A stretch of DNA of 64,000 nt from Prevotella sp. ne3005 (GCF_900110085.1 NZ_FOCK01000009.1:62001-126000), one strand, 5' to 3'; positions 17,125 to 24,518 are shown, counted from the first letter of the stretch. The notes: generated by a model from the sequence alone, not told the origin. Numbers and translations: made by a program.

Positions 17125-17463
17125 ATGAAGAAACAAAGTTTAGAAGAACTCCTTGTTGAGATTGGTCGTTCGCCATTGCTGACTCTTGAAGAAGAATTAG
17201 CACTGCTTAAGGTTGTGCAAGAGAAGGGTACTGACTGCGACGAGATGAAGCAATTGGAAAAGGCTAATATACGTTTTATTGTCAGTGTGGCGGTTCAGTA
17301 TCAGAGACAAGGGTTAACACTCGAAGAACTGATTGAGGCAGGAACCGAAGGACTGAGAAAAGGTGCCATAAAATATAACTTCGAAGCTGATTACAAGTTT
17401 ATCGCCTATGCCGTTTGGTGGATTCGTCAATCCATATTGCAGGCCATCGAAGAGAAGAAGTAA
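17125..17463 (+). CDS. Truncated sigma-70 protein (regions 1.2 and 2 only)
   Basis: A 112-residue relative of the primary sigma factor. Residues 1-35 (SLEELLVEIGRSPLLTLEEE) match region 1.2, and residues 45-110 match region 2: ANIRFIVSVAVQYQ (2.1), LTLEELIEAGTEGLRKG (2.2), and YKFIAYAVWWIRQSILQAI (2.3-2.4), which in full-length factors contacts the -10 element and melts DNA. Regions 3 and 4, needed for the -35 contact, are absent; the protein ends at ILQAIEEKK with a normal stop. It could be a mini-sigma, a competitor of RpoD or a phage-like regulator. The frame is open to 17083, but that ATG lies inside the promoter, so 17125 is the start. Confidence 0.8.
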   Translation: MKKQSLEELLVEIGRSPLLTLEEELALLKVVQEKGTDCDEMKQLEKANIRFIVSVAVQYQRQGLTLEELIEAGTEGLRKGAIKYNFEADYKFIAYAVWWIRQSILQAIEEKK

Positions 17464-17594
17464 TGGAAAATAAGAACCAGTCGTAGAAAGTTTCGCTTCG
17501 ACTAAAGGTCGAAGTTTCTATGAAACCGGAGGCTGGCAGGCATCCTTCTAATCCTGTAGTAGAAAGGTCTTGGGATGCCGTTTTATATACAACC

Positions 17595-17624
17595 GCCCGC
17601 CGAGCAATTAAAAGTTCAGCGGGC
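17595..17624. terminator. Hairpin after the minus-strand leucine-rich gene
   Basis: GCCCGCCGA pairs with TCAGCGGGC with one internal mismatch. It is closely similar to the hairpin at 6863, including the upstream bases TATA-ACAA. It also lies downstream of the sigma gene on the plus strand. Confidence 0.6.
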
Positions 17625-17648
17625 TGTTTGACTGATTATCGAAGATTC

Positions 17649-18752
17649 TTACTTCTTTTTGTCTGCGGGCAACTCCACGATGAGGCTGTGCAGATTTTCT
17701 GGCAGGCGCTTCTTGTAATAGTCGGCCTTCTTAGCAGGAACGTTAATCGTCTTCAGGGCTGTGCAACCCTTGAAGGCATCCTTGCCAATCTTCTTAATAC
17801 CAGCGGGGAATTCTATTGTTTTCAAAGCAGCACAGTCACGGAATGCGTTATCATCTATTTGGGCAACAGGTCCTTTGATGACTACAGACTTCAGATTGTT
17901 GCAAGCTTCAAAGGCAAATCTTCGAATCTCTGTCACACCAGACGGGATTGTTATCTTTTCTATTCCAGAATGGTCAAAATTGCAGATGCTTGTCAACGAT
18001 TCTGGCAAGGTAATTGTTTTAAGGCTTGTGCACCTACTGAAACTGCATTGACTAAAATCTGTAATAGAATTGGGTAGCTCGACTGTATGTAAGTTGGTGC
18101 AACTGGAAAATGGCGACTTTCCTATTTCAGTTACGGACTCAGGAATTCGAATTGAGAGCAAATCGTTACAATTGCAAAATGCATAATTAACTATCTTGGT
18201 TGTTCCTTCGGGAATGATTCCGACACCATCCTTAACTTCATATTTGGGGAATTGGCCATCTTGCCAGAAACCTGGGAATGTTTCTAATTCTTCAAACCAC
18301 AGGAACATGTACTCATTCAACTCGACATTAACCTGGAAAATGGAATAGTTTTCGAAGCGATTGCGGTTCTTTAATGACTTCGCAATACACCAGGGAATCA
18401 ACAGAATGAAAGTGGCATCCCAGCCATGAAAACGCTCAAGGAACGACTTTCCTTCTTTCTGAGCTGATGCGTATTTCTCAACATAAGCATTAATCTCCTC
18501 CTGGCTGAAATCCATCTGGAGTGTCTTCTCCATTTCTTCCTTATTTGGGTGATTTTCGACGTATTTATTCAGGCTCTCTACATACAGCTTGCCCAATTCG
18601 TTTTCTTCATCATCCGCAAAAGGTTCATAATTGTATGTCTGCCGGTTAATATCTTCGTATTCATCACGCTCTTCAGGACTTGCCGCCCTTTGATCCTTTT
18701 CGTTGTAGTCGAACATAACGTTCAAAGAAAAAGCATACTCAGTTAGTTTCAT
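17649..18752 (-). CDS. BspA-type leucine-rich-repeat protein with unique N-terminal domain
   Basis: A 367-residue protein. Residues 1-165 are unique, acidic and mostly helical (DDEENELGKLYVESLNKYVE) with one hydrophobic stretch (ATFILLIPWCIAKSL). Then KYEVKDGVGIIPEGT starts LRR_5 repeats, ending in INVPAKKADYYKKRLPE and IVELPADKKK, as in the proteins at 1960 and 3137. No signal peptide is present. The frame is open to 18779, but the leader repeat covers 18764-18790 and in all copies the start lies 10-13 bases after it, so the ATG at 18752 is chosen. Confidence 0.85.
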   Translation of the reverse strand: MKLTEYAFSLNVMFDYNEKDQRAASPEERDEYEDINRQTYNYEPFADDEENELGKLYVESLNKYVENHPNKEEMEKTLQMDFSQEEINAYVEKYASAQKEGKSFLERFHGWDATFILLIPWCIAKSLKNRNRFENYSIFQVNVELNEYMFLWFEELETFPGFWQDGQFPKYEVKDGVGIIPEGTTKIVNYAFCNCNDLLSIRIPESVTEIGKSPFSSCTNLHTVELPNSITDFSQCSFSRCTSLKTITLPESLTSICNFDHSGIEKITIPSGVTEIRRFAFEACNNLKSVVIKGPVAQIDDNAFRDCAALKTIEFPAGIKKIGKDAFKGCTALKTINVPAKKADYYKKRLPENLHSLIVELPADKKK

Positions 18753-18763
18753 ATTAATACTGA

Positions 18764-18790
18764 CGATTGGCCTACACATCGCGAGGTTTT
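18764..18790 (-). repeat. Leader repeat, copy 5
   Basis: On the minus strand this reads AAAACCTCGCGATG then TGTAGGCCAATCG and ends 11 bases before the ATG at 18752. It has one more base than the other copies. Confidence 0.8.
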
Positions 18791-18817
18791 AAGTTATTGT
18801 TTCGTACTTTCAAAGCA

Positions 18818-18825
18818 CAAAGATA
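18818..18825 (-). promoter_or_regulatory. -7 element for the minus-strand leucine-rich gene
   Basis: TATCTTTG on the minus strand, about 28 bases before the leader repeat, so the repeat would lie in the transcript's leader. A ten-C run at 18851-18860 lies just upstream. Confidence 0.6.
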
Positions 18826-18850
18826 GACAATTAATTGCTAAAAAGCGTTG

Positions 18851-18860
18851 CCCCCCCCCC
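18851..18860. repeat. Poly-C tract of ten
   Basis: A run of ten C on the plus strand between two divergent promoters. Runs of this length slip easily in replication, and this one is near the -33 region of the minus-strand gene. Confidence 0.85.
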
Positions 18861-18909
18861 TTAAATGATGTTAAATAACGACTTGGCAGCAAAAAAGCGG
18901 TCATGTTTT

Positions 18910-18941
18910 TTGAATTTTTACTCGAATGTGTCTATATTATG
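18910..18941 (+). promoter_or_regulatory. Island promoter family, copy 3
   Basis: TTG at 18910, 20 bases, TATATTATG at 18933-18941, and 26 bases to the ATG at 18968. AATGTG before and CACATT after the -7 form an inverted repeat. Confidence 0.75.
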
Positions 18942-18967
18942 CACATTGAACATTAATAATTTGAATT

Positions 18968-19060
18968 ATGAGCATTATTGAAACAGTTATATTCATTGTG
19001 GGGTGGAGTACCATGATCGGTATCTTCAACTACCTTGAAAAGGAATCGCATTTCCCTTAA
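18968..19060 (+). CDS. 30-residue hydrophobic peptide
   Basis: The ATG lies 26 bases after an island promoter -7 element, the same distance as for the sigma-fragment gene. It encodes MSIIETVIFIVGWSTMIGIF followed by NYLEKESHFP, one predicted membrane helix with a charged tail. The gene stands alone before the promoter of the next gene. It could be a small membrane toxin or regulator, or an untranslated RNA; the evidence is the promoter placement and the membrane-like sequence. Confidence 0.5.
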   Translation: MSIIETVIFIVGWSTMIGIFNYLEKESHFP

Positions 19061-19107
19061 TTGTCGTTAAAACGGCAAAACGGGGCAATGATAACAAAAG
19101 AATTGCT

Positions 19108-19115
19108 TATCTTTG
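19108..19115 (+). promoter_or_regulatory. -7 element before leader repeat copy 3
   Basis: TATCTTTG lies 28 bases before the leader repeat at 19144, the same layout as on the minus strand at 18818. Confidence 0.55.
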
Positions 19116-19143
19116 TGGTCGAAAAGGACTAAGAACCACCTTC

Positions 19144-19169
19144 AAAACCTCGCGATGTATAGGTAATCG
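19144..19169 (+). repeat. Leader repeat, copy 3
   Basis: AAAACCTCGCGATG then TATAGGTAATCG, ending 10 bases before the ATG at 19180. Confidence 0.8.
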
Positions 19170-19179
19170 ACATAATACA

Positions 19180-19812
19180 ATGTCAAAATTAGTTATTGAT
19201 AAAAACTTTAAACTTGCTCCCCATACATTAAAAGAAATCATGGAGGTAGAGCAGCGGAATCTATGGCTTCAAGCAACAGAAAGCGTAAAGAAACTAACTG
19301 AAGTGCAAAAGCGGGTTGTGGAGTTATTACCAGAATATAGGAAGCAACTGCCTTCAAATTTTGAGGGGTTGGATGATTCTAACGCTCAATCTGCCTTGAA
19401 AAACCATATCCGGCTACGTTCTCTTTATGCTCTTACTGAAATGATATGGGAAAAGATAGAGGAAGAATGTAAGGTTTTGGCTAATTGCTCAGGACATAAT
19501 GATTCAGAAGAAAGAGATGCACAAGAGGTCCTTCAAACCACATTGACGGCTGTCGAAGAGTTTCCTTTTGATTCTATTATTGATGATAATGTCACAGGTT
19601 TGCTTCGATTTAATGATGAACTAAAGATAAAAATCAAGGAACGCCTTCTCGGTGTATATAAGAATTGGAGCTTTGATGACATTATTGGCACAATTAATAG
19701 ATACGGAATTAAGTATGAGCAACTTTGGAAATCCGCTATCGATAGCCAGGATCCCCAAAGTGTTAATTTGAAGGATCTTCTGGATGATGATACGATGGTA
19801 AGAGTTTATTGA
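19180..19812 (+). CDS. Unknown helical cytoplasmic protein
   Basis: A 210-residue protein that I do not recognise. It is charged, mostly helical, and has no signal peptide or membrane segment; residues 30-60 and 85-105 could form coiled coil. It is more AT-rich than the MoxR operon downstream. It has its own promoter at 19108 and a leader repeat. Another, truncated leader repeat follows its stop by 31 bases. Confidence 0.65.
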   Translation: MSKLVIDKNFKLAPHTLKEIMEVEQRNLWLQATESVKKLTEVQKRVVELLPEYRKQLPSNFEGLDDSNAQSALKNHIRLRSLYALTEMIWEKIEEECKVLANCSGHNDSEERDAQEVLQTTLTAVEEFPFDSIIDDNVTGLLRFNDELKIKIKERLLGVYKNWSFDDIIGTINRYGIKYEQLWKSAIDSQDPQSVNLKDLLDDDTMVRVY

Positions 19813-19842
19813 TAGTATTAATTTTGAATATAATTTAAAATA

Positions 19843-19861
19843 TGAACCTCGCGATGTACAG
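19843..19861 (+). repeat. Leader repeat, copy 4 (truncated)
   Basis: It keeps AACCTCGCGATGTACAG but loses the 3' half; the next bases belong to the gene remnant at 19864. The junction marks a past deletion or recombination. Confidence 0.75.
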
Positions 19862-19863
19862 AT

Positions 19864-19974
19864 GTTGGTGAGATCGTTGGCGTATCCAACAGTACCATCA
19901 CCAGCCGCAAAGGCAGTTGGATATTCACATGGAACAAGGAGGGAAAGAAAATCAGTGCCAGAAGTGGCCATTGA
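19864..19974 (+). pseudogene. 3' remnant of a copy of the exported repeat protein
   Basis: The frame reads VGEIVGVSNSTITSRKGSW, then IFTWNKEGKKISARSGH and a stop. This aligns with the last repeat of the protein at 11925 (LGTVISVSGNTFTSRSGNW, then ISIYDKTGRKISSRPAN), which also ends two residues after the matching position. No start codon, signal peptide or earlier repeats remain. It is joined directly to the truncated leader repeat. Confidence 0.75.
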
Positions 19975-19991
19975 AAATAAGGACGCGAATA

Positions 19992-21605
19992 ATGAGTTTT
20001 AACGATTATTGGAAAGAAAAGGCTGCTAAGCGCAGGAAGTCGTGGGTGAGCAAAGCCAAACGGTTTGCTGATCAGCACACGCAATTGGAGGATATCCGCA
20101 AGGAGGTGTATCTTCCACTAGATTTTGGTGTGAATTTCAGTTTTGAGGACTATAAGTCTGAGCATTTCATCAAACTAAATCCCATTGTCTGTTGGCAGAA
20201 TATGAATTTCTGTTTCTCAGAAGAAGGGCTGCGGGCTGCACTCGAAGCTGAAGGTGCTGATTTGAATAGTTTCAAGATGGAGGTGAATCGCCAGTCCCTT
20301 AAAGGTAAGGAGGCTCCGCAGCCAAAGAATAGATGGGAAACTTATTCCTATATGCCAAACAAGGTTTTTGACTATGAAAAGATATACCTTGACTGGCTGC
20401 AAAGGATGTATGAGATTTGCACTGATGTGGAAACGATACACTTGTCTTATGGTCAAATCACGATGACCATCAAACGCTATAGTACAGAGGGAATGCCTTT
20501 TGGCTATTACGAACTGAACCCCTGCGAGCAGTTGACGAAATCGGCTATGCTCTTGCAGGAAACTGACTTCTATTCGCTGAACGTAGCGACTCTGTTGATG
20601 GAAGCTGCTGCGGAATGGGAATTGCGACAAGAAGAATTCAACTACTATGCCAAGAAGTTGAAAATACGTACGATGGAGGCTGCTATTTCTGACAGCATAG
20701 AGTTCGAACTGTGGGATGACAAGAAGTTGCAGAAGAAGATCCAAGAATACATCGAGAAGGATTATCAATTAGACAAGATCTTGGAACAGGTGCTCCGTCC
20801 CTGGAAGATGGCTATCAAGAAATATATCGATGCTGCCACAGAGCGGACAGTGAAAGAGCAAGTGCAGACTTTTGAGCATTTTAACCATTGGAATAAAGAT
20901 ATATTTTGGGAAAAAGAACTTGTTCCCTATCTGAATAGTTTAGGACTGCAAGATATGGAGATTAATGCGTCTGAGGACAAAATGAATATAGCCATCAAGA
21001 CCGAGGGCTTCCAGTGTTCCATCATCAGTGCTTATGATAGCATATATTTGTACCCAAATAGTCATTACGAGAGATGTCAGATTGAGATATTACCGAAGAC
21101 ACCACTTAGCGCCATTGGTGAGTATCTGAAAATGATGCCTAGGCTCAGTCAAAAGATGGAAGAGGCACTCATTACAACCATGCATATCCATGATCAACAA
21201 ATGATGCAGAAGCCTGAGTATCGGCATTTTGTTGAAATCATGGAGCCTCTTGCCGTTCAAAACGCAGGTAAACCCGTAGGTAAATTGCTGAAATATATGC
21301 GTTGGGAGGCTGGACGACTATATACAACAAAAATTTTATCTTCCGCAATTAAAATTACCAGCGATACAAGATTTTGCTATGTCGTAAGGGATGAAGTGCG
21401 AGAACAATATGTCGATGCAGAATGCCACAATGTATTCGTTTTCGACCCTGTAACAACAGACGTTGATGCTTGGATAGCCGCCAACCGACACGGGAAAGGC
21501 ACTCCAAGATATAAGTTAACGGTTGGAGATTATGTGCGCTCATTCATGTCCGGGAACTACAATAATCTTTTCATATCTTTCGATTTCGTTGATCAAAAAC
21601 TATAA
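19992..21605 (+). CDS. Unknown protein, first gene of the MoxR-VWA operon
   Basis: A 537-residue protein without signal peptide, membrane segment or recognised domain. It is rich in charged and aromatic residues and mostly helical, with a basic N-terminus (MSFNDYWKEKAAKRRKSW). The frame is open to 19917, but that region overlaps the remnant at 19864, so the ATG at 19992 is used. The MoxR gene starts 6 bases after its stop. MoxR-VWA pairs often act on a specific partner, and this protein is the natural candidate for a substrate or adaptor. Confidence 0.7.
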   Translation: MSFNDYWKEKAAKRRKSWVSKAKRFADQHTQLEDIRKEVYLPLDFGVNFSFEDYKSEHFIKLNPIVCWQNMNFCFSEEGLRAALEAEGADLNSFKMEVNRQSLKGKEAPQPKNRWETYSYMPNKVFDYEKIYLDWLQRMYEICTDVETIHLSYGQITMTIKRYSTEGMPFGYYELNPCEQLTKSAMLLQETDFYSLNVATLLMEAAAEWELRQEEFNYYAKKLKIRTMEAAISDSIEFELWDDKKLQKKIQEYIEKDYQLDKILEQVLRPWKMAIKKYIDAATERTVKEQVQTFEHFNHWNKDIFWEKELVPYLNSLGLQDMEINASEDKMNIAIKTEGFQCSIISAYDSIYLYPNSHYERCQIEILPKTPLSAIGEYLKMMPRLSQKMEEALITTMHIHDQQMMQKPEYRHFVEIMEPLAVQNAGKPVGKLLKYMRWEAGRLYTTKILSSAIKITSDTRFCYVVRDEVREQYVDAECHNVFVFDPVTTDVDAWIAANRHGKGTPRYKLTVGDYVRSFMSGNYNNLFISFDFVDQKL

Positions 21606-21611
21606 AACAAT

Positions 21612-22676
21612 ATGGCAATAGCAATTAACAGTAAAGAACTGCTGACACTTTTGGAGGTGACTCCTTCGTGGCAGAACATCATGTTGACGGGCCGGCATGG
21701 TATTGGTAAGTCGCAAATTCTGACGAAATACTTTGAGTCGAAAGGCATGCGCGTTGTAGCCCTTTTCCTCGGACAGATGAGTGATCCAGGCGACCTGTTG
21801 GGTCTGCCCAATAAGGATGAGGCAACAGGTAAAACCACCTTTATGCCGCCTTATTGGTTCCCCATGGACGGTAAACCCATCGTGCTTTTCTTGGATGAGC
21901 TGAACCGTGCCCGTCCTGAAATCCTTCAGACGGTGATGGATCTGGTGCTGAATCGCAAGCTGGCAGGTCGGCCTTTACCAGAAGGCAGTCGTATCATCTC
22001 GGCTTGTAACGATGGTGATGAGTATCAGTTGACGGATCTTGACCCAGCGTTGGTTTCCCGCTTCAATATCTATACCTTCCGTCCTTCGGCAGAGGAGTGG
22101 TTGCTATGGGCAGAGCGTGAGGGACTGGATGAGCGCGTTATCAGTTTCATCAGTGCCAACCCTGAGATACTCGACCGTAGTGCTGATACCAAGGAAGAAC
22201 AGGGGCTGGAGAAAGATCCTGACCGTCGTGCCTGGGAGAAGGTGGCACGACTGTTGGAAAATGTGCCAAATCCGTTGCCAGTGCATCAGAAGGTAGTAGC
22301 CGGTATCATTGGCATACAAGCTGCTGCGCAGTTGTTCCTCTCATTCCGTAAGGAGGATCTTACACCCATTGACCTGTTGACGGACTTTAAGAAGGCCAAG
22401 AAGCAACTTGACAAGTATGAACTGCATCAGTTATCGTTGCTCAACGATGCACTGGCCCGTTTCTTCGAGACTGACAAGGCCGATACGCTGGAACGTAAGA
22501 CGGTGTGCGAGAACCTGAAAGCCTATCATGACTATCTGCTCAAGAAGAATCGTGAGGCTTATGCCCATTTCGTATCGCTCATTGATGGTACAGGTTATAA
22601 GCAGATGCTGCTCCTGATTAATAAGGAGATGCCAGAGACCTATAAGCAAATCGTGGAATTCATCCAGACACTATGA
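21612..22676 (+). CDS. MoxR-family AAA+ ATPase
   Basis: A 354-residue protein with Walker A GRHGIGKS near residue 28, the MoxR-typical GDLLGLPN near 61, Walker B VLFLDELNRA near 95, and sensor residues in IISACNDGDEY and LVSRFNIY. MoxR ATPases act as chaperones that assemble or activate complexes, usually with a von Willebrand A protein encoded alongside. That partner is the next gene, which overlaps this one by four bases (ATGA). The helical C-terminal part from about 230 is typical of the family. Confidence 0.9.
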   Translation: MAIAINSKELLTLLEVTPSWQNIMLTGRHGIGKSQILTKYFESKGMRVVALFLGQMSDPGDLLGLPNKDEATGKTTFMPPYWFPMDGKPIVLFLDELNRARPEILQTVMDLVLNRKLAGRPLPEGSRIISACNDGDEYQLTDLDPALVSRFNIYTFRPSAEEWLLWAEREGLDERVISFISANPEILDRSADTKEEQGLEKDPDRRAWEKVARLLENVPNPLPVHQKVVAGIIGIQAAAQLFLSFRKEDLTPIDLLTDFKKAKKQLDKYELHQLSLLNDALARFFETDKADTLERKTVCENLKAYHDYLLKKNREAYAHFVSLIDGTGYKQMLLLINKEMPETYKQIVEFIQTL

Positions 22677-23929
22677 CGGCCCGAGAGCGCATACAACAGG
22701 AAGCGGAACAGTGGTTCTTGACAGAGCCAGTGCTTTTTGCTGTCTATTGCAGTCATCGCCTGACGATGAATGCCAATATGCTGTGTCCGCTGCGGACGGG
22801 GAAAGGGCGCATTGAATACAATCCAACTGTCATCGATGCCCTGCAAGATAATCAGTTGAAAGACTTGCTGAAGGTGGAGATGATTCGCATCCTGCTGCAA
22901 CATCCCTATGCCCGTCAGCCGCTGGGATGTCTACCTGTGATGCTTCAAACTGCCAGCGATATGGTCATCTCACCTGCCTATAAGTTTTCGTGGATTGACC
23001 TTGCAAAACCTGAGGACTTTGGATTGCCCCAAGGGCAGTATTACGAGTGGTATGCCAATCGGTTGAACGACATGGTTCAAGGCCAACAAAGTCAGAGCCA
23101 AGGTGAAGAACAAAGCCAAGACCAGAATCAAAGTGGAGGGCAAGGTCAAAAACAAGAAACGGATTCAACAGAAAAGTCTGCGGAATCAGCAACATCAGGA
23201 ACAGATGGCGCGGATTCTGGTGAAAACGATAAGATGGGGGGAAAGTCAAAAGGTACTGATTATACCTCGCTCTGGGAAGAAGACCAATTCCAGGCCCGTC
23301 TAATTACAGACCTCGTTCAGAGTTCGACACAGTGGGGTAGTTTGCCTGGCGATATGGTGGAGCTGATCAAGAAGGCTGCTGAGGGAAAGATTGACTACCG
23401 CGGAGCCCTGCGCACTTTCCGCTCCAGCATCCTCTCGCAGAAACGTCGCCTGACTCGCATGCGCCCCAGTCGTCGCTTTGGTTTTGAACAGATGGGCAGT
23501 CACTATGACTTTACCACCCGTCTTCTTATCGCTATTGATACCAGCGGCTCTGTTGACTCAGATATTCTGGGACGATACTTCCGTATCATCACCACCTTCT
23601 TCAAATATGGCATTCAGGAGATAGACGTGCTGATGTTCGACCATGAGGTTCAAGGCATGCCCATCAAATTGGATGAAGCCAAGAAGAATAAGCAGGAGTT
23701 CAAGGTGAAAGGACGTGGCGGCACAGACTTCCAGGCACCCGTCGATTATGTCAAAGAAAACCCCAATTACGATGGTCTTATCATCATCACTGATGGCTAT
23801 GCCCCAACGCCAGAAGTGCCACCATTCCTGCGCACCAAACTCCTTTGGGTTATCGACAACGAGCAATCCTATAAACTGAGATACGAATCCCTGCGAAAGA
23901 CAGGCCGTGTCTGTCTGATGGAACTATAA
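22673..23929 (+). CDS. DUF2201/VWA-like partner of the MoxR ATPase
   Basis: A 418-residue protein. The N-terminal 120 residues match the DUF2201 metallopeptidase-like region, but no HExxH is present: LLKVEMIRILLQHPYAR stands where it would be. Residues 128-190 are a low-complexity Gln/Ser/Gly linker. The C-terminal part is a von Willebrand A domain with an intact metal site: DTSGS near 287, FDHEV, and GRGGTDF near 346. It probably binds the MoxR ATPase and brings it to its target. Translation is coupled to the MoxR gene. Confidence 0.85.
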   Translation: MTARERIQQEAEQWFLTEPVLFAVYCSHRLTMNANMLCPLRTGKGRIEYNPTVIDALQDNQLKDLLKVEMIRILLQHPYARQPLGCLPVMLQTASDMVISPAYKFSWIDLAKPEDFGLPQGQYYEWYANRLNDMVQGQQSQSQGEEQSQDQNQSGGQGQKQETDSTEKSAESATSGTDGADSGENDKMGGKSKGTDYTSLWEEDQFQARLITDLVQSSTQWGSLPGDMVELIKKAAEGKIDYRGALRTFRSSILSQKRRLTRMRPSRRFGFEQMGSHYDFTTRLLIAIDTSGSVDSDILGRYFRIITTFFKYGIQEIDVLMFDHEVQGMPIKLDEAKKNKQEFKVKGRGGTDFQAPVDYVKENPNYDGLIIITDGYAPTPEVPPFLRTKLLWVIDNEQSYKLRYESLRKTGRVCLMEL

Positions 23930-23944
23930 AAATTTGCCGAATCT

Positions 23945-23976
23945 TTGAATTTTTGACGAGAAGTAACTATATTAAT
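23945..23976 (+). promoter_or_regulatory. Island promoter family, copy 4
   Basis: TTG at 23945, 20 bases, TATATTAAT at 23968-23976, 24 bases before the ATG. It is the most divergent copy but keeps the spacing and the AATTTTT spacer start. Confidence 0.6.
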
Positions 23977-24000
23977 AACAAATATCAAATCATTACAGTT

Positions 24001-24456
24001 ATGGCAAACATTTGTGCTACCAATTATGTCATCGAGGGTGAGAAGAAAGAACTCGATGCACTGTATCAGAAGATGAAGGAACTCCAAGGCCAAGACCTCG
24101 GACTACTAGTTAAGGCCTTGGGCAAGAATCCTGATGAGATGGAATGTCGAGGTGAATGGACAGAACTTGTTCGCGAGGATGAAACCCTTCGCATGATTTT
24201 CGAAACGGCTTGGACACCTTGCTACGAAGTCACTCAGTTGATGAAAGCTGTTTATCCATCGCTTCGTATCTTCTACAAAGCAGAAGAACCTGGTTGCGAA
24301 GTCTATTTGAAGAACGATGCCGAGGGCAAGTATTTCCCTGAGACAGAAGCCGATGGCCATCCTTTCAAGTTGATGACTGGGGAAGATGAGAATGAGCAAA
24401 TCCGCCTCATCCGTGCTATTCAGGAAGGAAAGATTAAGCTTGAACCAAAGAAGTAA
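24001..24456 (+). CDS. Api92/DUF1281-like protein
   Basis: A 151-residue protein. The start MANICATNYVIEGEKKELDA and the later WTPCYEVTQLMKAVYP-x-LRIFYKAEEPG pattern resemble the ferredoxin-like fold of Api92/YubB proteins, which are common on phages and mobile elements and have no agreed function. The frame is open to 23953, but that ATG lies in the promoter, so 24001 is chosen. Residues 85-110 contain two cysteines. The family assignment is by motif order only. Confidence 0.65.
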   Translation: MANICATNYVIEGEKKELDALYQKMKELQGQDLGLLVKALGKNPDEMECRGEWTELVREDETLRMIFETAWTPCYEVTQLMKAVYPSLRIFYKAEEPGCEVYLKNDAEGKYFPETEADGHPFKLMTGEDENEQIRLIRAIQEGKIKLEPKK

Positions 24457-24486
24457 CGGCTTCCTGAAAAAAAGTTGCCATGTTTT

Positions 24487-24518
24487 TTGAATTTTTTTTC
24501 GAATGTGTCTATATTATG
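24487..24518 (+). promoter_or_regulatory. Island promoter family, copy 5
   Basis: TTG at 24487, 20 bases, TATATTATG at 24510-24518, 28 bases before the ATG. From -33 to the start codon it is nearly identical to the copies at 17067 and 18910. Confidence 0.75.

Noticed and set aside
17640..18077. Plus-strand frame opposite the leucine-rich gene (17520-18077)
   Set aside because: The minus strand encodes clear LRR_5 repeats; the plus frame shows their antisense pattern.
3098..19861. Integron attC sites
   Set aside because: The leader elements lie directly before start codons, lack the long attC inverted repeats and RYYYAAC/GTTRRRY ends, are in both orientations, and no integrase is seen.
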